The notes beneath the pieces were generated by a model. That model was not told the DNA's origin. It ran no database searches and saw only the letters and a list, made by a program, of their open reading frames with translations. A program made the position numbers and the translations under genes. A DNA stretch of 23,589 nucleotides from Nitrososphaerota archaeon. Lineage in GTDB: Archaea; Thermoproteota; Nitrososphaeria; Nitrososphaerales; UBA183. The stretch covers positions 1 to 23,589 of the forward strand of contig JAPCJN010000023.1 of the NCBI GenBank assembly GCA_027886925.1, in the 5' to 3' direction. This document shows, one piece after another, positions 7,233 to 15,529 of the stretch; within the stretch, counting starts at the first letter, position 1, and each line of letters opens with the position of its first letter.

Positions 7233-9002
7233 CTATTGCACCTTGATCTCCTGTCTCAGGCCTTCGAACTGCTGGGTCATGTCGCCCTCGACCTCGGTGA
7301 TGAAGGCCTCCACCTGGTCCTCCGGCGTCCACTTTATCTTGGAAATCTTCGACTTTACCGGCATCTTCGCCACCTGCGCTGCCTGGGCGCCGGTCTTCAA
7401 GACCTCCGCCTCCATGTGGCCGAAATCGAGTATCGTCTTGATCATCAGGTATTGCTTCCTGATCGACGAGTAGGTGTCAACGGGGTCATAGGCGCTCTGC
7501 TGCAGGTAGTCCTCCCTGATCATCTTCGCCACGTCCATGGTCCCCTTCTCCGATTCTGGGAGTGCGTCGTAGCCCACGAGCTGGACGATGTCTTGGAGCT
7601 CCGCCTCCTTTTGGAGGATCTCGAGCGCCTCGCTGCGGAAGCCAGGCCAGTCCTTCCCGATGTTATTGACGTACCAGTTTCGCAGGTCCTCTGTGTACAG
7701 GGAGTAGCTGTTCAGCCAGTTTATCGAAGGGAAGTGCCTCCGCGCGGCCAAGCTGGCGTCGAGCGCCCAGAAGACCCTGGTGACCCGCAGGGTATTTTGG
7801 GACACCGGCTCGGAGAAGTCCCCGCCCGGGGGCGACACCGCGCCGACCACCGTCACAGAGCCTGTCCTCTCGTCGGGGCCAAGGACGACCGCCCTTCCGG
7901 CTCTCTCGTAGAACTCCGCGAGCCTGCGGCCCAGATAGGCTGGATAGCCCTCCTCGCCTGGCATCTCCTCGAGCCTGCCCGAGATTTCTCTCAAAGCCTC
8001 TGCCCACCTCGAGGTGCTGTCTGCCATGAGCGCGACGTCGTAGCCCATGTCCCTGTAATACTCTGCTATCGTGATGCCCGTGTAGATGCTGGCCTCTCTG
8101 GCGGCCACCGGCATGTTCGACGTATTTGCTACGAGTATGGTCCTCTCCATGAGAGGCCTCTTGGAGCGCGGGTCCTCGAGCTCCGGAAAGGTCGCGAGTA
8201 CCTCCGTCATCTCGTTCCCTCTCTCCCCGCACCCCACGTAGACGATGATGTTGGCATCGGCCCACTTCGCGAGCTGTTGCTGGGCCACGGTCTTCCCGGA
8301 CCCGAACGGCCCTGGAATCGCAGCGGTCCCGCCCTTCGCCACCGGGAAGAATGTGTCGAAGACCCTCTGGCCGGTTATGAGGGGGGTATCGGGGGCGAGC
8401 TTTCGTGTAAGCGGCCTCGGTATCCTCACCCTCCACTTTGAGGCGAGGAACACCGGGACCTCGCCTTCGGCCGTCTTGATGAGGCCCACCTTCTCCCTGA
8501 TCGTGAAACTGCCCGCCTTCAGCTCCTTGAGCTCTCCGGTCACCCCGGGGGGGACCATGATCTTGTGGGAGACGATGGGCGTTTCCTGGACGGTCCCGAG
8601 TATCTCTCCTGGAACGACCTTGTCGCCGCTCTTCTTGACGGGGTTGAATTCCCACTTTTTCTTCTCGTCTAGGGCCGGGATGACCAACCCTCTGCTGATG
8701 AAATCGCCGCTCTGCTCCCTGAGCACGTTCAGGGGGCGCTGGATCCCATCGTAGATCGAGGTCAGAAGCCCGGGCCCGAGCTCTACCGAGAGTGCCTGGC
8801 CCGTGTTTACCACCTTCTCTCCCGGCCTCAGGCCGGTGGTGTCCTCGTAGATCTGAAGCGTCGCGGTGTCGCCCACCAGCCTGATCACTTCCCCAACGAG
8901 CCCAAGCTCGCCGACGCGGACGACGTCGAACATCTTGGCATCTTCCAGCCCCTTCGCTGCGACTACCGGACCCGTCACTCTGTAGACTACTCCGTTGCTC
9001 AT
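7233..9002 (-). CDS. atpA: A-type ATP synthase subunit A (catalytic)
   Basis: The 589-residue catalytic subunit that makes or hydrolyses ATP in the head of the archaeal ATP synthase. The P-loop GPFGSGKT is at residues 231-238, and the catalytic glutamate lies in CGERGNEM (about 259-264). The A-type-specific insertion ('bulge' domain) occupies roughly residues 115-190. Later conserved stretches include [31 protein letters not shown] (in part) and [20 protein letters not shown]. The ATG at 9000-9002 ([14 protein letters not shown]) is the family start and lies 1 nt after the atpF stop; a longer open frame upstream is just overlap with atpF. No intein is present in the P-loop, a known insertion site for this family. 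Confidence 0.98.
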   Translation of the reverse strand: MSNGVVYRVTGPVVAAKGLEDAKMFDVVRVGELGLVGEVIRLVGDTATLQIYEDTTGLRPGEKVVNTGQALSVELGPGLLTSIYDGIQRPLNVLREQSGDFISRGLVIPALDEKKKWEFNPVKKSGDKVVPGEILGTVQETPIVSHKIMVPPGVTGELKELKAGSFTIREKVGLIKTAEGEVPVFLASKWRVRIPRPLTRKLAPDTPLITGQRVFDTFFPVAKGGTAAIPGPFGSGKTVAQQQLAKWADANIIVYVGCGERGNEMTEVLATFPELEDPRSKRPLMERTILVANTSNMPVAAREASIYTGITIAEYYRDMGYDVALMADSTSRWAEALREISGRLEEMPGEEGYPAYLGRRLAEFYERAGRAVVLGPDERTGSVTVVGAVSPPGGDFSEPVSQNTLRVTRVFWALDASLAARRHFPSINWLNSYSLYTEDLRNWYVNNIGKDWPGFRSEALEILQKEAELQDIVQLVGYDALPESEKGTMDVAKMIREDYLQQSAYDPVDTYSSIRKQYLMIKTILDFGHMEAEVLKTGAQAAQVAKMPVKSKISKIKWTPEDQVEAFITEVEGDMTQQFEGLRQEIKVQ

Positions 9003-9003
9003 C

Positions 9004-9345
9004 TTAATTCCCCATCTTGATGTCGACGCCGAGGACCCGCTTCGCGAGCCTGGACAGGGACTCCTCGGCCGATTGGGCATCCGTCGAGGGCATGAACACG
9101 ACGAGCGGGACTATGGAAGACTCCAGCTTGTCTAGCGTGGCCGCGGAAAGGCCCTTGCGCGCCTCGTTCCCCACGATTATCAGGTTGAACTTGCCAGAAT
9201 TGAAGAGGTCCATGACCGCCTTTGGCGACTCGATCCTGCTCACGGGGATGGCGTCCTCGACCCCCAAAAGGCGATATCCGAGAACTAGCTCCTTCTCCCC
9301 GACCACTGCTATCTTCCCGACTTGAGCTGCGGTTCTCGAACTCAA
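9004..9345 (-). CDS. atpF: A-type ATP synthase subunit F
   Basis: A 113-residue protein with the small alternating alpha/beta fold of subunit F, which binds subunit D in the central stalk and is linked to coupling and regulation. Recognisable stretches are [19 protein letters not shown] at the N-terminus and [11 protein letters not shown] then [12 protein letters not shown] in the middle. The start is TTG (9343-9345), 3 nt after the atpC stop; no ATG or GTG is available before the conserved first strand. It ends 1 nt before atpA begins, so translation of F and A is probably coupled. Confidence 0.93.
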   Translation of the reverse strand: MSSRTAAQVGKIAVVGEKELVLGYRLLGVEDAIPVSRIESPKAVMDLFNSGKFNLIIVGNEARKGLSAATLDKLESSIVPLVVFMPSTDAQSAEESLSRLAKRVLGVDIKMGN

Positions 9346-9348
9346 TTG

Positions 9349-10413
9349 TCATGCCGCCAGAATTACCGACTTTATGTATTCTTCGGTCATGCCATACTGT
9401 TTCGCGTAGGTTATCCTCCTGACGTTCTGCCTCTCGACCTCCGCCTGGATGACAAACCCGAAGACGGCCGTCAGGGAGATAGGGAGGCTGCGGAACCTGG
9501 GCAGGTACTTCTCGACTATCATCTTGTCTATGGCGACCTCGAACTCGGTGAGGTTCCCGTTCTTGACGTATCTCTCGAGAGGGGCCGTCAGGTCGAACCA
9601 CGGCTCGAATTTCTTGACCATCTCTGTGATGTCGGACGAGGCGTACGCCTCGAGGAGGCCTGAGCTCGGGACCAGCCCGCCCTCTATCAGGTGCTTCGCG
9701 AAGATGTCCCTGTCCAGCTTGGACTCCCTGGACTTTAGGAACGCGAGTATGTCTCTCTTCGAGATCTCTGACTTGAAGTACTCTCGCAGCACTCCTTCGT
9801 CCCCCTTCAGGAACCGCAGCTCCCAGAGCAGCTTCGAAAAATAGTAGTTCTGCAGCGCGCCGGTGAAGACGCCGAGGTCGCCTGACTTCCTAAAGTCGCC
9901 CAGCTGCTGGAGGAGGATGGCCCCGTACCCGTATTTCACGAGGTAGTTGATGACCGCCTCGACGTCCGGCTGCTGCAGGAGCACCTGCAGCTCGCTGAGG
10001 GGGATCGTGTTGAAAGAGAGCCCTACCGGGAGGTTCCGCGAGGAGACGAGGAAGGCCTCGGTCTCTTCCAGTCCCTTTCCCAGGCTCTTCGCGGCCAGGA
10101 TCAGTTCGATGTTCTCGATGTCCCATTTCGAGAGGTATGCCAGAAGGGCGGCCTTGCCCGATAGAGGCACGGCCTGGATCGCGATCCGGTTGATGTTGAT
10201 GAGGTGGCGGTTGAGCGCTATCTCGATGAGTTCCGGTGGCTTGTGCTGCGCCGCGGCGGCCTCGATCTCCTGCCCGTACCAGGTGGACTCCAACTGCTGG
10301 GCTATCTCTGAGGTGTCCTTCGCCCTCGCCAGCTCGGCGAGCTTATCTTTGCTGAGGAACGAGAGGGAGAGAGCGCGCAGCCGTCCCAGTCCTGCGAACT
10401 GCGAGGAACCCAT
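9349..10413 (-). CDS. atpC: A-type ATP synthase subunit C (rotor adaptor, V-type d homologue)
   Basis: A 354-residue, mostly helical protein of the V-type AC39/d family, which sits on top of the membrane rotor ring and receives the D/F shaft. It lacks membrane segments. Its length and operon position between E and F match the family. Recognisable parts are the repeat-like helical hairpins, the NRHLININRIAIQAVPLSG segment, and the C-terminal AEVERQNVRRITYAKQYGM, close to the family's conserved 'E..N.R.I...K' end. The start ATG 10411-10413 is 10 nt after the atpE stop. The call rests on context and these C-terminal residues. Confidence 0.92.
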   Translation of the reverse strand: MGSSQFAGLGRLRALSLSFLSKDKLAELARAKDTSEIAQQLESTWYGQEIEAAAAQHKPPELIEIALNRHLININRIAIQAVPLSGKAALLAYLSKWDIENIELILAAKSLGKGLEETEAFLVSSRNLPVGLSFNTIPLSELQVLLQQPDVEAVINYLVKYGYGAILLQQLGDFRKSGDLGVFTGALQNYYFSKLLWELRFLKGDEGVLREYFKSEISKRDILAFLKSRESKLDRDIFAKHLIEGGLVPSSGLLEAYASSDITEMVKKFEPWFDLTAPLERYVKNGNLTEFEVAIDKMIVEKYLPRFRSLPISLTAVFGFVIQAEVERQNVRRITYAKQYGMTEEYIKSVILAA

Positions 10414-10423
10414 TCATCCACCA

Positions 10424-10984
10424 TTACTCCTTGCCAAGGATGGCAGCTCGCACCTCGTCCTCGCGGCTGCGCAGGATCTCCTCGAAGGTGAGGTCTAACT
10501 CCAGCGTCCCATCCTCAGAGTCCGCCTTGAACCCGCCGATCGAGTTGAGACTGGCCGATGAAATCTTCGCCCCGGCGGCCTTTAGGGCGGCCTCGTCTGC
10601 CTTGCGGCACGCCACCGCTATCTTCCCGCCGAGCCTAGTGGAGGCATAGCGATCCATGCGAGAGAGCAGCTCTGAGTAGGCGGGCGACGCGGCCAGCTCG
10701 GCGAGGGCACCCCTCAGGGCGGAGATGTTGCTCTCCAGGAGCTTCTCGGTCGCGTCGAAGACCATCTTCTTTGCCTGGAGCTTTGCGGCACCTTCTATCC
10801 TGGTCTTTTCCTTCTGGGCGAGCGCCTCGCCCTCCCTCTTTGCCGATCCCAAGACGTAGGCGAGCTGCTCCTCCGTTCTTTTCTTGACCTCTTCACGCTT
10901 TATGCTATACTCTGACTCTAAGGCTTCGATGGCCTTCTTCCTTCTCTCTTCGACCTCCTTCAGTAAGGCGTCTACGCCCATCAT
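10424..10984 (-). CDS. atpE: A-type ATP synthase subunit E (peripheral stalk)
   Basis: A 186-residue peripheral stalk subunit. The N-terminal half (about 1-85) is a long charged helix with strong coiled-coil character (EVEERRKKAIEALESEY and following), which would pair with subunit H. The C-terminal half is a mixed alpha/beta globular domain ending in the typical pattern GGFKADSEDGTLELDLTFEEIL, close to the family's 'GG......dG...vdnTfe.rl'. Two adjacent ATGs start the protein (MMGVD); the first is taken. It follows atpK by 13 nt and precedes atpC by 10 nt. Confidence 0.94.
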   Translation of the reverse strand: MMGVDALLKEVEERRKKAIEALESEYSIKREEVKKRTEEQLAYVLGSAKREGEALAQKEKTRIEGAAKLQAKKMVFDATEKLLESNISALRGALAELAASPAYSELLSRMDRYASTRLGGKIAVACRKADEAALKAAGAKISSASLNSIGGFKADSEDGTLELDLTFEEILRSREDEVRAAILGKE

Positions 10985-10997
10985 GGCTAGACAGTCC

Positions 10998-11222
10998 TTA
11001 GAGGATGTTGAGGAGCAGGATTACTCCAAGCACGAAACCGATGATCCACAGCGTCTCTGGAATCACGAAGAAGAAGAGAACCTGGCCGAACTTCTCAGGC
11101 TTCTCTGCGATGATTCCCATGCCGGCAGCACCGATGCCTTGCTGGGCGATTCCAGTCCCGATAAGACCTCCGGCCATAACAAGAGCGGCTGCGATTGCAA
11201 GCTGAGGGTCGACCACTGCCAT
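10998..11222 (-). CDS. atpK: A-type ATP synthase subunit K (rotor c-subunit)
   Basis: A 74-residue two-helix hairpin that oligomerises into the rotor ring. Helix 1 is glycine-rich (LVMAGGLIGTGIAQQGIGAAGMGI); a polar loop AEKPEKF follows; helix 2 contains the ion-binding glutamate E56 in VIPETLWIIGF. The single hairpin with one carboxylate contrasts with duplicated or triplicated rotor subunits in some archaea. I see no clear sodium-binding signature (no second polar cluster like Q..ET in a sodium motif beyond PET), so the coupling ion cannot be stated. It is the first gene of the operon and has its own likely promoter upstream. The start ATG is at 11220-11222. Confidence 0.96.
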   Translation of the reverse strand: MAVVDPQLAIAAALVMAGGLIGTGIAQQGIGAAGMGIIAEKPEKFGQVLFFFVIPETLWIIGFVLGVILLLNIL

Positions 11223-11252
11223 TTGAAATTCTGCGCCTCGGGTTCCCTCGGT

Positions 11253-11266
11253 GAGCTATATCTGCG
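11253..11266 (-). promoter_or_regulatory. Probable TATA box of the ATP synthase operon
   Basis: Read on the minus strand the sequence is cgcagatatagctc. It sits about 37 nt before the atpK ATG, which would give a leader of roughly 10 nt. The 99-nt gap from the upstream NAC gene argues for a separate promoter. A second AT-rich candidate (gggtttacaaatg on the minus strand) lies near 11276-11290. Confidence 0.4.
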
Positions 11267-11321
11267 TATCTGTGCATTTGTAAACCCGTTAGAGGGCCTC
11301 AGGAACGTCAGAAATAACGGA

Positions 11322-11654
11322 TCACGAGGTGAGAAAAAGTATGGCCTTCGCCACTTCGCCCTCTGACTGCTCCAATGCGGCCATGGCTTTCTCTCGGGGC
11401 ACGTTCGCCTGCTGCTGCACAAGCAAGATGTCCTCGTCAGAGAATTTCTTTACCTCCTTTGCGACCTCCTCCACCTCGCCGGCGACCTGGAAGATCCGGT
11501 TCCCCTGGAAGTTCACCTCTGAGACGTTCGCGCCGCGGATGATCAAGTCCTTGGTCGACGTCCGGATGATCACCTCTTCCACGTTGGCGACCTCCTTCTG
11601 GTCGATGCCCATCTTTTCCATCATCCTCCGCGCGTTCCTGTCGTTAATCTTCAT
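11322..11654 (-). CDS. nac: Nascent polypeptide-associated complex protein (archaeal alpha-NAC)
   Basis: A 110-residue ribosome-associated chaperone that contacts emerging polypeptides. The N-terminal NAC domain (about 1-60) carries the basic KINDRNARRMMEKMGI lead and the beta-barrel segments EEVIIRTSTKDLIIRGANV and NRIFQVAGEVEE. A UBA domain fills the C-terminus (about 72-110: SDEDILLVQQQANVPREKAMAALEQSEG and the final helix). Archaeal NAC works as a homodimer, and domain order and length are typical. The start ATG (11652-11654) overlaps the stop of the PUA gene by 4 nt (ATGA), so the two are translationally coupled. Confidence 0.94.
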   Translation of the reverse strand: MKINDRNARRMMEKMGIDQKEVANVEEVIIRTSTKDLIIRGANVSEVNFQGNRIFQVAGEVEEVAKEVKKFSDEDILLVQQQANVPREKAMAALEQSEGEVAKAILFLTS

Positions 11655-12082
11655 TCGTGAAGAGCACTCCTCACCTTGACCGCCACCCCCGCCTTAAACC
11701 CTCTGATGTGATCCCCGTGGACCTTCGCGCTTCCGACGGCGATGAGGCCCCCGGCCGGGTCAAGGACGACGACCTCTCCCGAAGGAAGCACGTGCTTCCC
11801 CACGTCCCTGACGAACTTGCAGAAGACCGACCTCCCCTCCCTCACGAACTTGACCGCGTCCTGGTCGACGACGACCGAGTTCTCTGCGAACGTCCTCGAC
11901 TTCATCAAAACCGACGCGCCGTACATGGTGGGGCATATCACCCCGTTCGGCCTGACGATGGCGAAGAGTTGCTCGCCATGGATGACTTGTTTCAGCCTCT
12001 CGGACTTCCTCGAGTAGACGAACTCGAGGCCTGTCTTGGGGAGCGCCCTGCTCGAGCCTGCTCCGAACTCATAGTCCAACAT
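11651..12082 (-). CDS. PUA-domain RNA-binding protein
   Basis: A 143-residue protein whose C-terminal part (about 58-140) reads as a PUA domain. Key stretches are GEQLFAIVRPNGVICPTMYGASVL, then NSVVVDQDAVKFVREGRSVFCKFVRDVG, then EVVVLDPAGGLIAVGSAKVHG; the glycine-rich 'G...p.v....e.l..G..V' pattern marks PUA folds. It resembles the PUA portions of archaeosine transglycosylase-like and MCT-1-like proteins, but no catalytic domain is present. It is the first gene of a two-gene unit with NAC (4-nt overlap), which suggests a ribosome- or tRNA-related role. The ATG at 12080-12082 is the only reasonable start. Confidence 0.8.
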   Translation of the reverse strand: MLDYEFGAGSSRALPKTGLEFVYSRKSERLKQVIHGEQLFAIVRPNGVICPTMYGASVLMKSRTFAENSVVVDQDAVKFVREGRSVFCKFVRDVGKHVLPSGEVVVLDPAGGLIAVGSAKVHGDHIRGFKAGVAVKVRSALHE

Positions 12083-12323
12083 TATGGAGAACTGCTTCCG
12101 GCCGTCGAGTAGTCTCGTATCCCTCGCCCTTCCTGAGGCTCCCGTTTGGGGGCCTATCTAAAAATCTGCGACTCGAGTCGGGTTGTGGTGCTCAGAGGTG
12201 GGGGGTCAACCGCTTGACCCTATTGGGATAGAGCGGTGCTTCGCCCAAGGAGCTGAGGTCGGAGAGCTCGGATGGACTGCGGCGAGCGAACCTTTAAGGC
12301 GCGCCCAAACCCCACGGACCTTC
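12083..12323. other. Divergent intergenic region with three tandem hairpins; possible structured RNA
   Basis: About 240 nt between the PUA gene and MBF1. A TATA-like ctaaaaatc (12158-12166) could serve either strand. Downstream on the plus strand are three consecutive short hairpins. Hairpin 1 is 12203-12220 (GGGTCAA, loop CCGC, TTGACCC). Hairpin 2 is 12223-12248 (TTGG...GCG, loop, CGCCCAA). Hairpin 3 is 12250-12269 (GAGCT...AGCTC). A second TATA-like element (12290-12299, cctttaaggc) then precedes MBF1. No known RNA family was recognised; I could not match SRP RNA, RNase P or box C/D features. Confidence 0.35.
12290..12299 (+). promoter_or_regulatory. TATA box of the MBF1 gene
   Basis: The sequence acctttaagg is centred about 29 nt before the ATG at 12324. 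That is the spacing expected for a leaderless archaeal mRNA, and it decides that start over the longer upstream open frame. Confidence 0.55.
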
Positions 12324-12758
12324 ATGAAGGCTATGTGCGAAGTTTGTGGCTCCCCTCTTCGCGCCTCTCCCAACAGGGTCGAGATAGACGGAGCCACGAT
12401 GGTAGTTTGCAACAACTGCGCAAGGCTCGGCAAGCCCCTAGGGCCGTCGAGCCCCCCGAGGATGCCGGTCAACCCCATCCAGAACGCGCTAAGGACGATG
12501 GCGCAGCGGCCCACCGAGGTCGAATACGAGGTAGACCCCGATTACAACGTCAAGATCAGACAGGCAAGAGAGAAGCTAGGCCTCTCTCAGGACCAACTTG
12601 GGAAGCTCCTCAACGAGAAGCCGTCCGTGATCCGGTTGGTCGAGTCGAAGAAGTTGAAGCCGGACTTGACCCTCACGAGGAAGCTGATGCACCAATTGAA
12701 GCTCAACCTCCTGGTCTCGCTCTCGGAACTCGAGGGCGGCAAGCCGACGAGCCTCTGA
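12324..12758 (+). CDS. mbf1: Multiprotein bridging factor 1-like transcription/translation factor
   Basis: A 144-residue protein with the archaeal MBF1 layout. An N-terminal zinc ribbon has C5, C8 and C29, C32 (CEVCGS...CNNC). A flexible proline-rich linker follows (about 38-50), then a Cro/C1-type helix-turn-helix at about 76-140, starting KIRQAREKLGLSQDQLGKLLNEKPSVI. Archaeal MBF1 is linked to the ribosome and translation rather than classical promoter binding. The ATG at 12324 is chosen because the TATA-like box lies about 29 nt upstream; the frame is open for a further 47 codons upstream but that part looks non-coding. HflX begins 2 nt after its stop. Confidence 0.9.
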   Translation: MKAMCEVCGSPLRASPNRVEIDGATMVVCNNCARLGKPLGPSSPPRMPVNPIQNALRTMAQRPTEVEYEVDPDYNVKIRQAREKLGLSQDQLGKLLNEKPSVIRLVESKKLKPDLTLTRKLMHQLKLNLLVSLSELEGGKPTSL

Positions 12759-12760
12759 GC

Positions 12761-13852
12761 ATGAGCAGGGCCGTCCTGGTCACCCGCCCTGATAGGGACA
12801 TCGTCGAGGAAGCGGAGTCCCTGGCGAAGGCCGCTGGATACGAGCCGGTCGGGCTGGTCACCCAGAGTTACTTGAACCGGGCGAAGTATGGGATCGGGTC
12901 CGGGAAGGCAGAGGAGCTCTCCGTCCTGGTGAGGGAGAGACACGCCGACATCGTCCTGTTCGACTCGGCGCTGCGGGCGACGCAGGCGTACTCACTCGCC
13001 AAACTCTGCAAGGTGGAGGTCAAGGACAGGGAGAAGATCATCTTGGAGATATTCGCAAAACGAGCGACGACCGCGGAGGCCAAGCTGCAAGTCCAGCTCG
13101 CCGAGCTGGAGTACGAGCTTCCGAAGGCCAAGGACGAGGTCAGGCTGTCGAGGCAGGGGGAGCAGCCGGGGTTCTTCGGTCTGGGGAAATACGAGGTCGA
13201 CGTCTACGCGAGGATGATGAAGACCCGCATCACGACGCTGAAAAAGAAAGTTGGAGGGGTCGCGAAGCGGAGGGAGCTGTTCAGGGAGCACAGGCGGAAG
13301 CTGGCCTTCCCGACCATCGCTCTCGCCGGCTACACCGCGGCGGGGAAGACGAGCCTGTTCAACAGGCTGACGGGCGAGTCGAAGAGCGTGGACGCGGGGG
13401 TATTCACGACTCTCGCCCCGACGACCAGGGCCATCATGGTGGGAGACAGGAAGACGCTCCTCACCGACACCGTTGGCTTCATCAGCAACCTCCCGCCTTA
13501 CCTTGTCGAGTCGTTCAAGTCCACCCTTGAGGAGATATCGTATGCGAGCTTGGTCTTTCTCCTCCTCGACGCGAGCCAGTCGATGGAGAAGTTCCTCAGG
13601 AGCTTCGAGAGTTCCACGCGGGCCCTTTCTGACCTGATGGTCCAACCGTCTAGGACCGTCGTCATCCTGAACAAGTGCGACCTCATCCCCGCCGAGCTTG
13701 TGGTCGAGAAGAGGAGGTCACTCGACCTCTTGGAGGCCCTGGAGGTCTCCGTGAAGACTGGACAGGGGATGGAGGAGCTGGTCAGGGTCGCCGACTTGAA
13801 GCTCGACGAAATCGCGAAAGAGGATGGGATCGAGAAGAAGGTAGCGGCCTGA
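12761..13852 (+). CDS. hflX: HflX-type ribosome-associated GTPase
   Basis: A 363-residue GTPase of the HflX family, which binds the large ribosomal subunit and can rescue or split stalled ribosomes. The N-terminal HflX domain (about 1-165) includes YGIGSGKAEEL and the helical linker QLAELEYELPKAK. The G domain follows: G1 GYTAAGKTS (190-198), G2 FTTLAPTTR (215-223), G3 DTVGFI (236-241) and G4 NKCD (304-307). G1 has Ala where most relatives have Asn, a tolerated position in the P-loop. The start ATG is 2 nt after the MBF1 stop, and the Trm56 start codon follows 1 nt after this stop. A longer open frame upstream is overlap with MBF1. Confidence 0.95.
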   Translation: MSRAVLVTRPDRDIVEEAESLAKAAGYEPVGLVTQSYLNRAKYGIGSGKAEELSVLVRERHADIVLFDSALRATQAYSLAKLCKVEVKDREKIILEIFAKRATTAEAKLQVQLAELEYELPKAKDEVRLSRQGEQPGFFGLGKYEVDVYARMMKTRITTLKKKVGGVAKRRELFREHRRKLAFPTIALAGYTAAGKTSLFNRLTGESKSVDAGVFTTLAPTTRAIMVGDRKTLLTDTVGFISNLPPYLVESFKSTLEEISYASLVFLLLDASQSMEKFLRSFESSTRALSDLMVQPSRTVVILNKCDLIPAELVVEKRRSLDLLEALEVSVKTGQGMEELVRVADLKLDEIAKEDGIEKKVAA

Positions 13853-13853
13853 G

Positions 13854-14408
13854 TTGGGCAAGAGCGCGAAAACAAAGCCGACGCTGAAAAGCGTCAAGGT
13901 TCTTCGCGTCGGGCACAGGTACGTGCGCGACTACCGGACTTTGACGCACCTCTGCCTCGTCTCAAGGGCCCTCGGGGTCGAGGCGATCTACCTTGAGGAG
14001 GTGGAGAAGGAGCTAGAGGAGACGGTGGCGGAGGTGAACCGGACATGGGGAGGAGACTTCGCCGTCCTCGAGGGGGAGTGGAGGCGCGTCATCAAGGACG
14101 CCAAGGCCGAGGGAAGGACCATTGTGCACCTGACGATGTACGGGGTCCCTCTGCAAGACAAGGTGGACGAGCTTAAGGAGAAGGGCAGTTTTCTCATCGC
14201 AGTAGGCGGCCCAAAGGTGCCTGCGGAGGTATACCAGCTCGCTGACTATAACATCGCCGTGACCTCCCAGCCCCATTCGGAGATCGCCGCCCTTGCGATA
14301 GCGGTCCACGACCTCCAAGGCGGGGAAGAGCTTAAGAAGGAGTTCGGCAATTCCAGGCTCAGCATAGTTCCTTCTCCTAAAGGGAAAATGATTGAGCAGA
14401 AACCGTGA
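13854..14408 (+). CDS. trm56: tRNA (cytidine(56)-2'-O)-methyltransferase Trm56
   Basis: A 184-residue SPOUT-class methyltransferase that adds a 2'-O-methyl group to C56 in the T loop of archaeal tRNAs, using S-adenosylmethionine. The N-terminal signature VKVLRVGHRYVRDYRTLTHL is diagnostic. The trefoil-knot part is seen in IVHLTMYGVPL, FLIAVGGPKVP and NIAVTSQPHSEIAALAIAV. The start is TTG (13854-13856), 1 nt after the HflX stop; the leading SAKTKP residues precede the first conserved strand and there is no nearby ATG. Its stop overlaps the GTG of the TFE gene by 4 nt. Confidence 0.94.
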   Translation: MGKSAKTKPTLKSVKVLRVGHRYVRDYRTLTHLCLVSRALGVEAIYLEEVEKELEETVAEVNRTWGGDFAVLEGEWRRVIKDAKAEGRTIVHLTMYGVPLQDKVDELKEKGSFLIAVGGPKVPAEVYQLADYNIAVTSQPHSEIAALAIAVHDLQGGEELKKEFGNSRLSIVPSPKGKMIEQKP

Positions 14409-14914
14409 AAATAGAATACGAGGACACTTTTGTCAAGGTGGCCGGCCTCATCGGAGGTCCTGACTATGTCAGGGTAGCCAGGGCTCTGCTCAACAACGAG
14501 AACGCGACAGACGAGGAGATAGCATCGGCCACCGGGCTGAAGATAAAGACGGTCAGGAAGGCCCTCTACGACCTCTTCGGGAGGAGCCTGATATCCGGGG
14601 TGCGGGTGAGGGACCCCAAGAGAGGGTGGTTCGTGTACCGCTGGAAGGCTCAAAGAGACCAGACGGACGGGTTCATCCAGACGCAGAAGAAGAAGATCCT
14701 CACGAGGCTCAAACAACGCCTGGACCACGAGGAAACGCGGGAGTTCTACCACTGCGGGACGCCAACGTGCATCACCCGGACCTTCGAAGAGGCGATGGAG
14801 ACTTTTTTCAAGTGCCCGACCTGCGGGAGGCCTTTGAACAGGATAGACAACACGGATTTGAAAGAAGCGCTGAAGTGGAAGATCAACCAGCTCGAAGAAG
14901 ACATAACCAAGTAG
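14405..14914 (+). CDS. tfe: Transcription initiation factor E, alpha subunit (TFE)
   Basis: A 169-residue archaeal TFE-alpha. It stabilises the open complex and stimulates RNA polymerase at weak promoters. Residues 1-85 form the winged helix (ATDEEIASATGLKIKTVRKALYDL, then the wing GVRVRDPKRGWFVYRW). A coiled linker covers about 86-112, and the zinc ribbon has C117, C122, C137 and C140 (CGTPTC...CPTC). The start is GTG at 14405, inside the Trm56 stop (GTGA overlap). Its position after Trm56 and HflX indicates one information-processing transcript. Confidence 0.95.
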   Translation: MKIEYEDTFVKVAGLIGGPDYVRVARALLNNENATDEEIASATGLKIKTVRKALYDLFGRSLISGVRVRDPKRGWFVYRWKAQRDQTDGFIQTQKKKILTRLKQRLDHEETREFYHCGTPTCITRTFEEAMETFFKCPTCGRPLNRIDNTDLKEALKWKINQLEEDITK

Positions 14915-14962
14915 ACCCGGCAGTTTCAAATTATCAACCAGCGACCCAGGCCCCGATCGAAT

Positions 14963-15502
14963 TTGATCCCCGACGAGAAGGAGGCGTTGGCCCTCCACAA
15001 GGAATATGGGAGCAAGGACAGTATCGTCAAGCACTGTCAAGCCTCTGCAAGACTTTCAAAGGTCCTTTCCGCCATCGCCGTCGCGCGCGAGAACCGCGTT
15101 GACGAGGAGGCCGTGATGGCTGGCGCGCTGCTTCACGACATAGGCCGGAGCCGGATTCAGACGGTCGCCCACGGATACGTGGGCGCTGAGATTCTCCAGA
15201 GGGAAGGAGTCGACGGTGTCGTCGTGGAGATCGTCAGGCGGCACGTCGGTGCCGGCATCTCAAGGGAAGAGGCGCGGACGCTCGGCTTTCCGGAAGGGGA
15301 CTACATACCGGCGACACTAGAGCAGAAGATAGTCTGCTTTTCAGACAAGATGCTCGATGGAGACGTCGCGAGGCCGTTCGAGGAGGAGGTCAAGCGGTTC
15401 GTGAGGAAGGGCCACGACGTGGAAAGGTTGAGGAAGCTCAAGGAAGACGTCGACATGGCCGTCGGCAAAGACTCAGAGGAACTGATTCTCTTCCACACCT
15501 GA
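14963..15502 (+). CDS. HD-domain phosphohydrolase-like protein
   Basis: A 179-residue HDIG-type protein. The metal-binding pattern is complete: H24, H58-D59 in ALLHDIGRS, H70 in VAHGYVGAEIL, H94 in VRRHVGAGIS, and D128 in CFSDKM. This agrees with a small archaeal HD protein family of unknown substrate; nucleotide or phosphoester hydrolysis is the general expectation for HD proteins. The start TTG (14963-14965) is supported by an AT-rich TATA-like stretch (tttcaaattatc, about 14924-14935) around 30 nt upstream. The gene is probably transcribed separately from TFE, 48 nt away. It ends at TGA 15500-15502. Confidence 0.85.
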   Translation: MIPDEKEALALHKEYGSKDSIVKHCQASARLSKVLSAIAVARENRVDEEAVMAGALLHDIGRSRIQTVAHGYVGAEILQREGVDGVVVEIVRRHVGAGISREEARTLGFPEGDYIPATLEQKIVCFSDKMLDGDVARPFEEEVKRFVRKGHDVERLRKLKEDVDMAVGKDSEELILFHT

Positions 15503-15529
15503 GCGTTCAAAACGGCTCGTCGCGCATGT

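Noticed and set aside
7215..8441. 408-codon plus-strand frame opposite atpA
   Set aside because: Antisense shadow of atpA; no recognisable domain, and long only because high GC makes stops rare.
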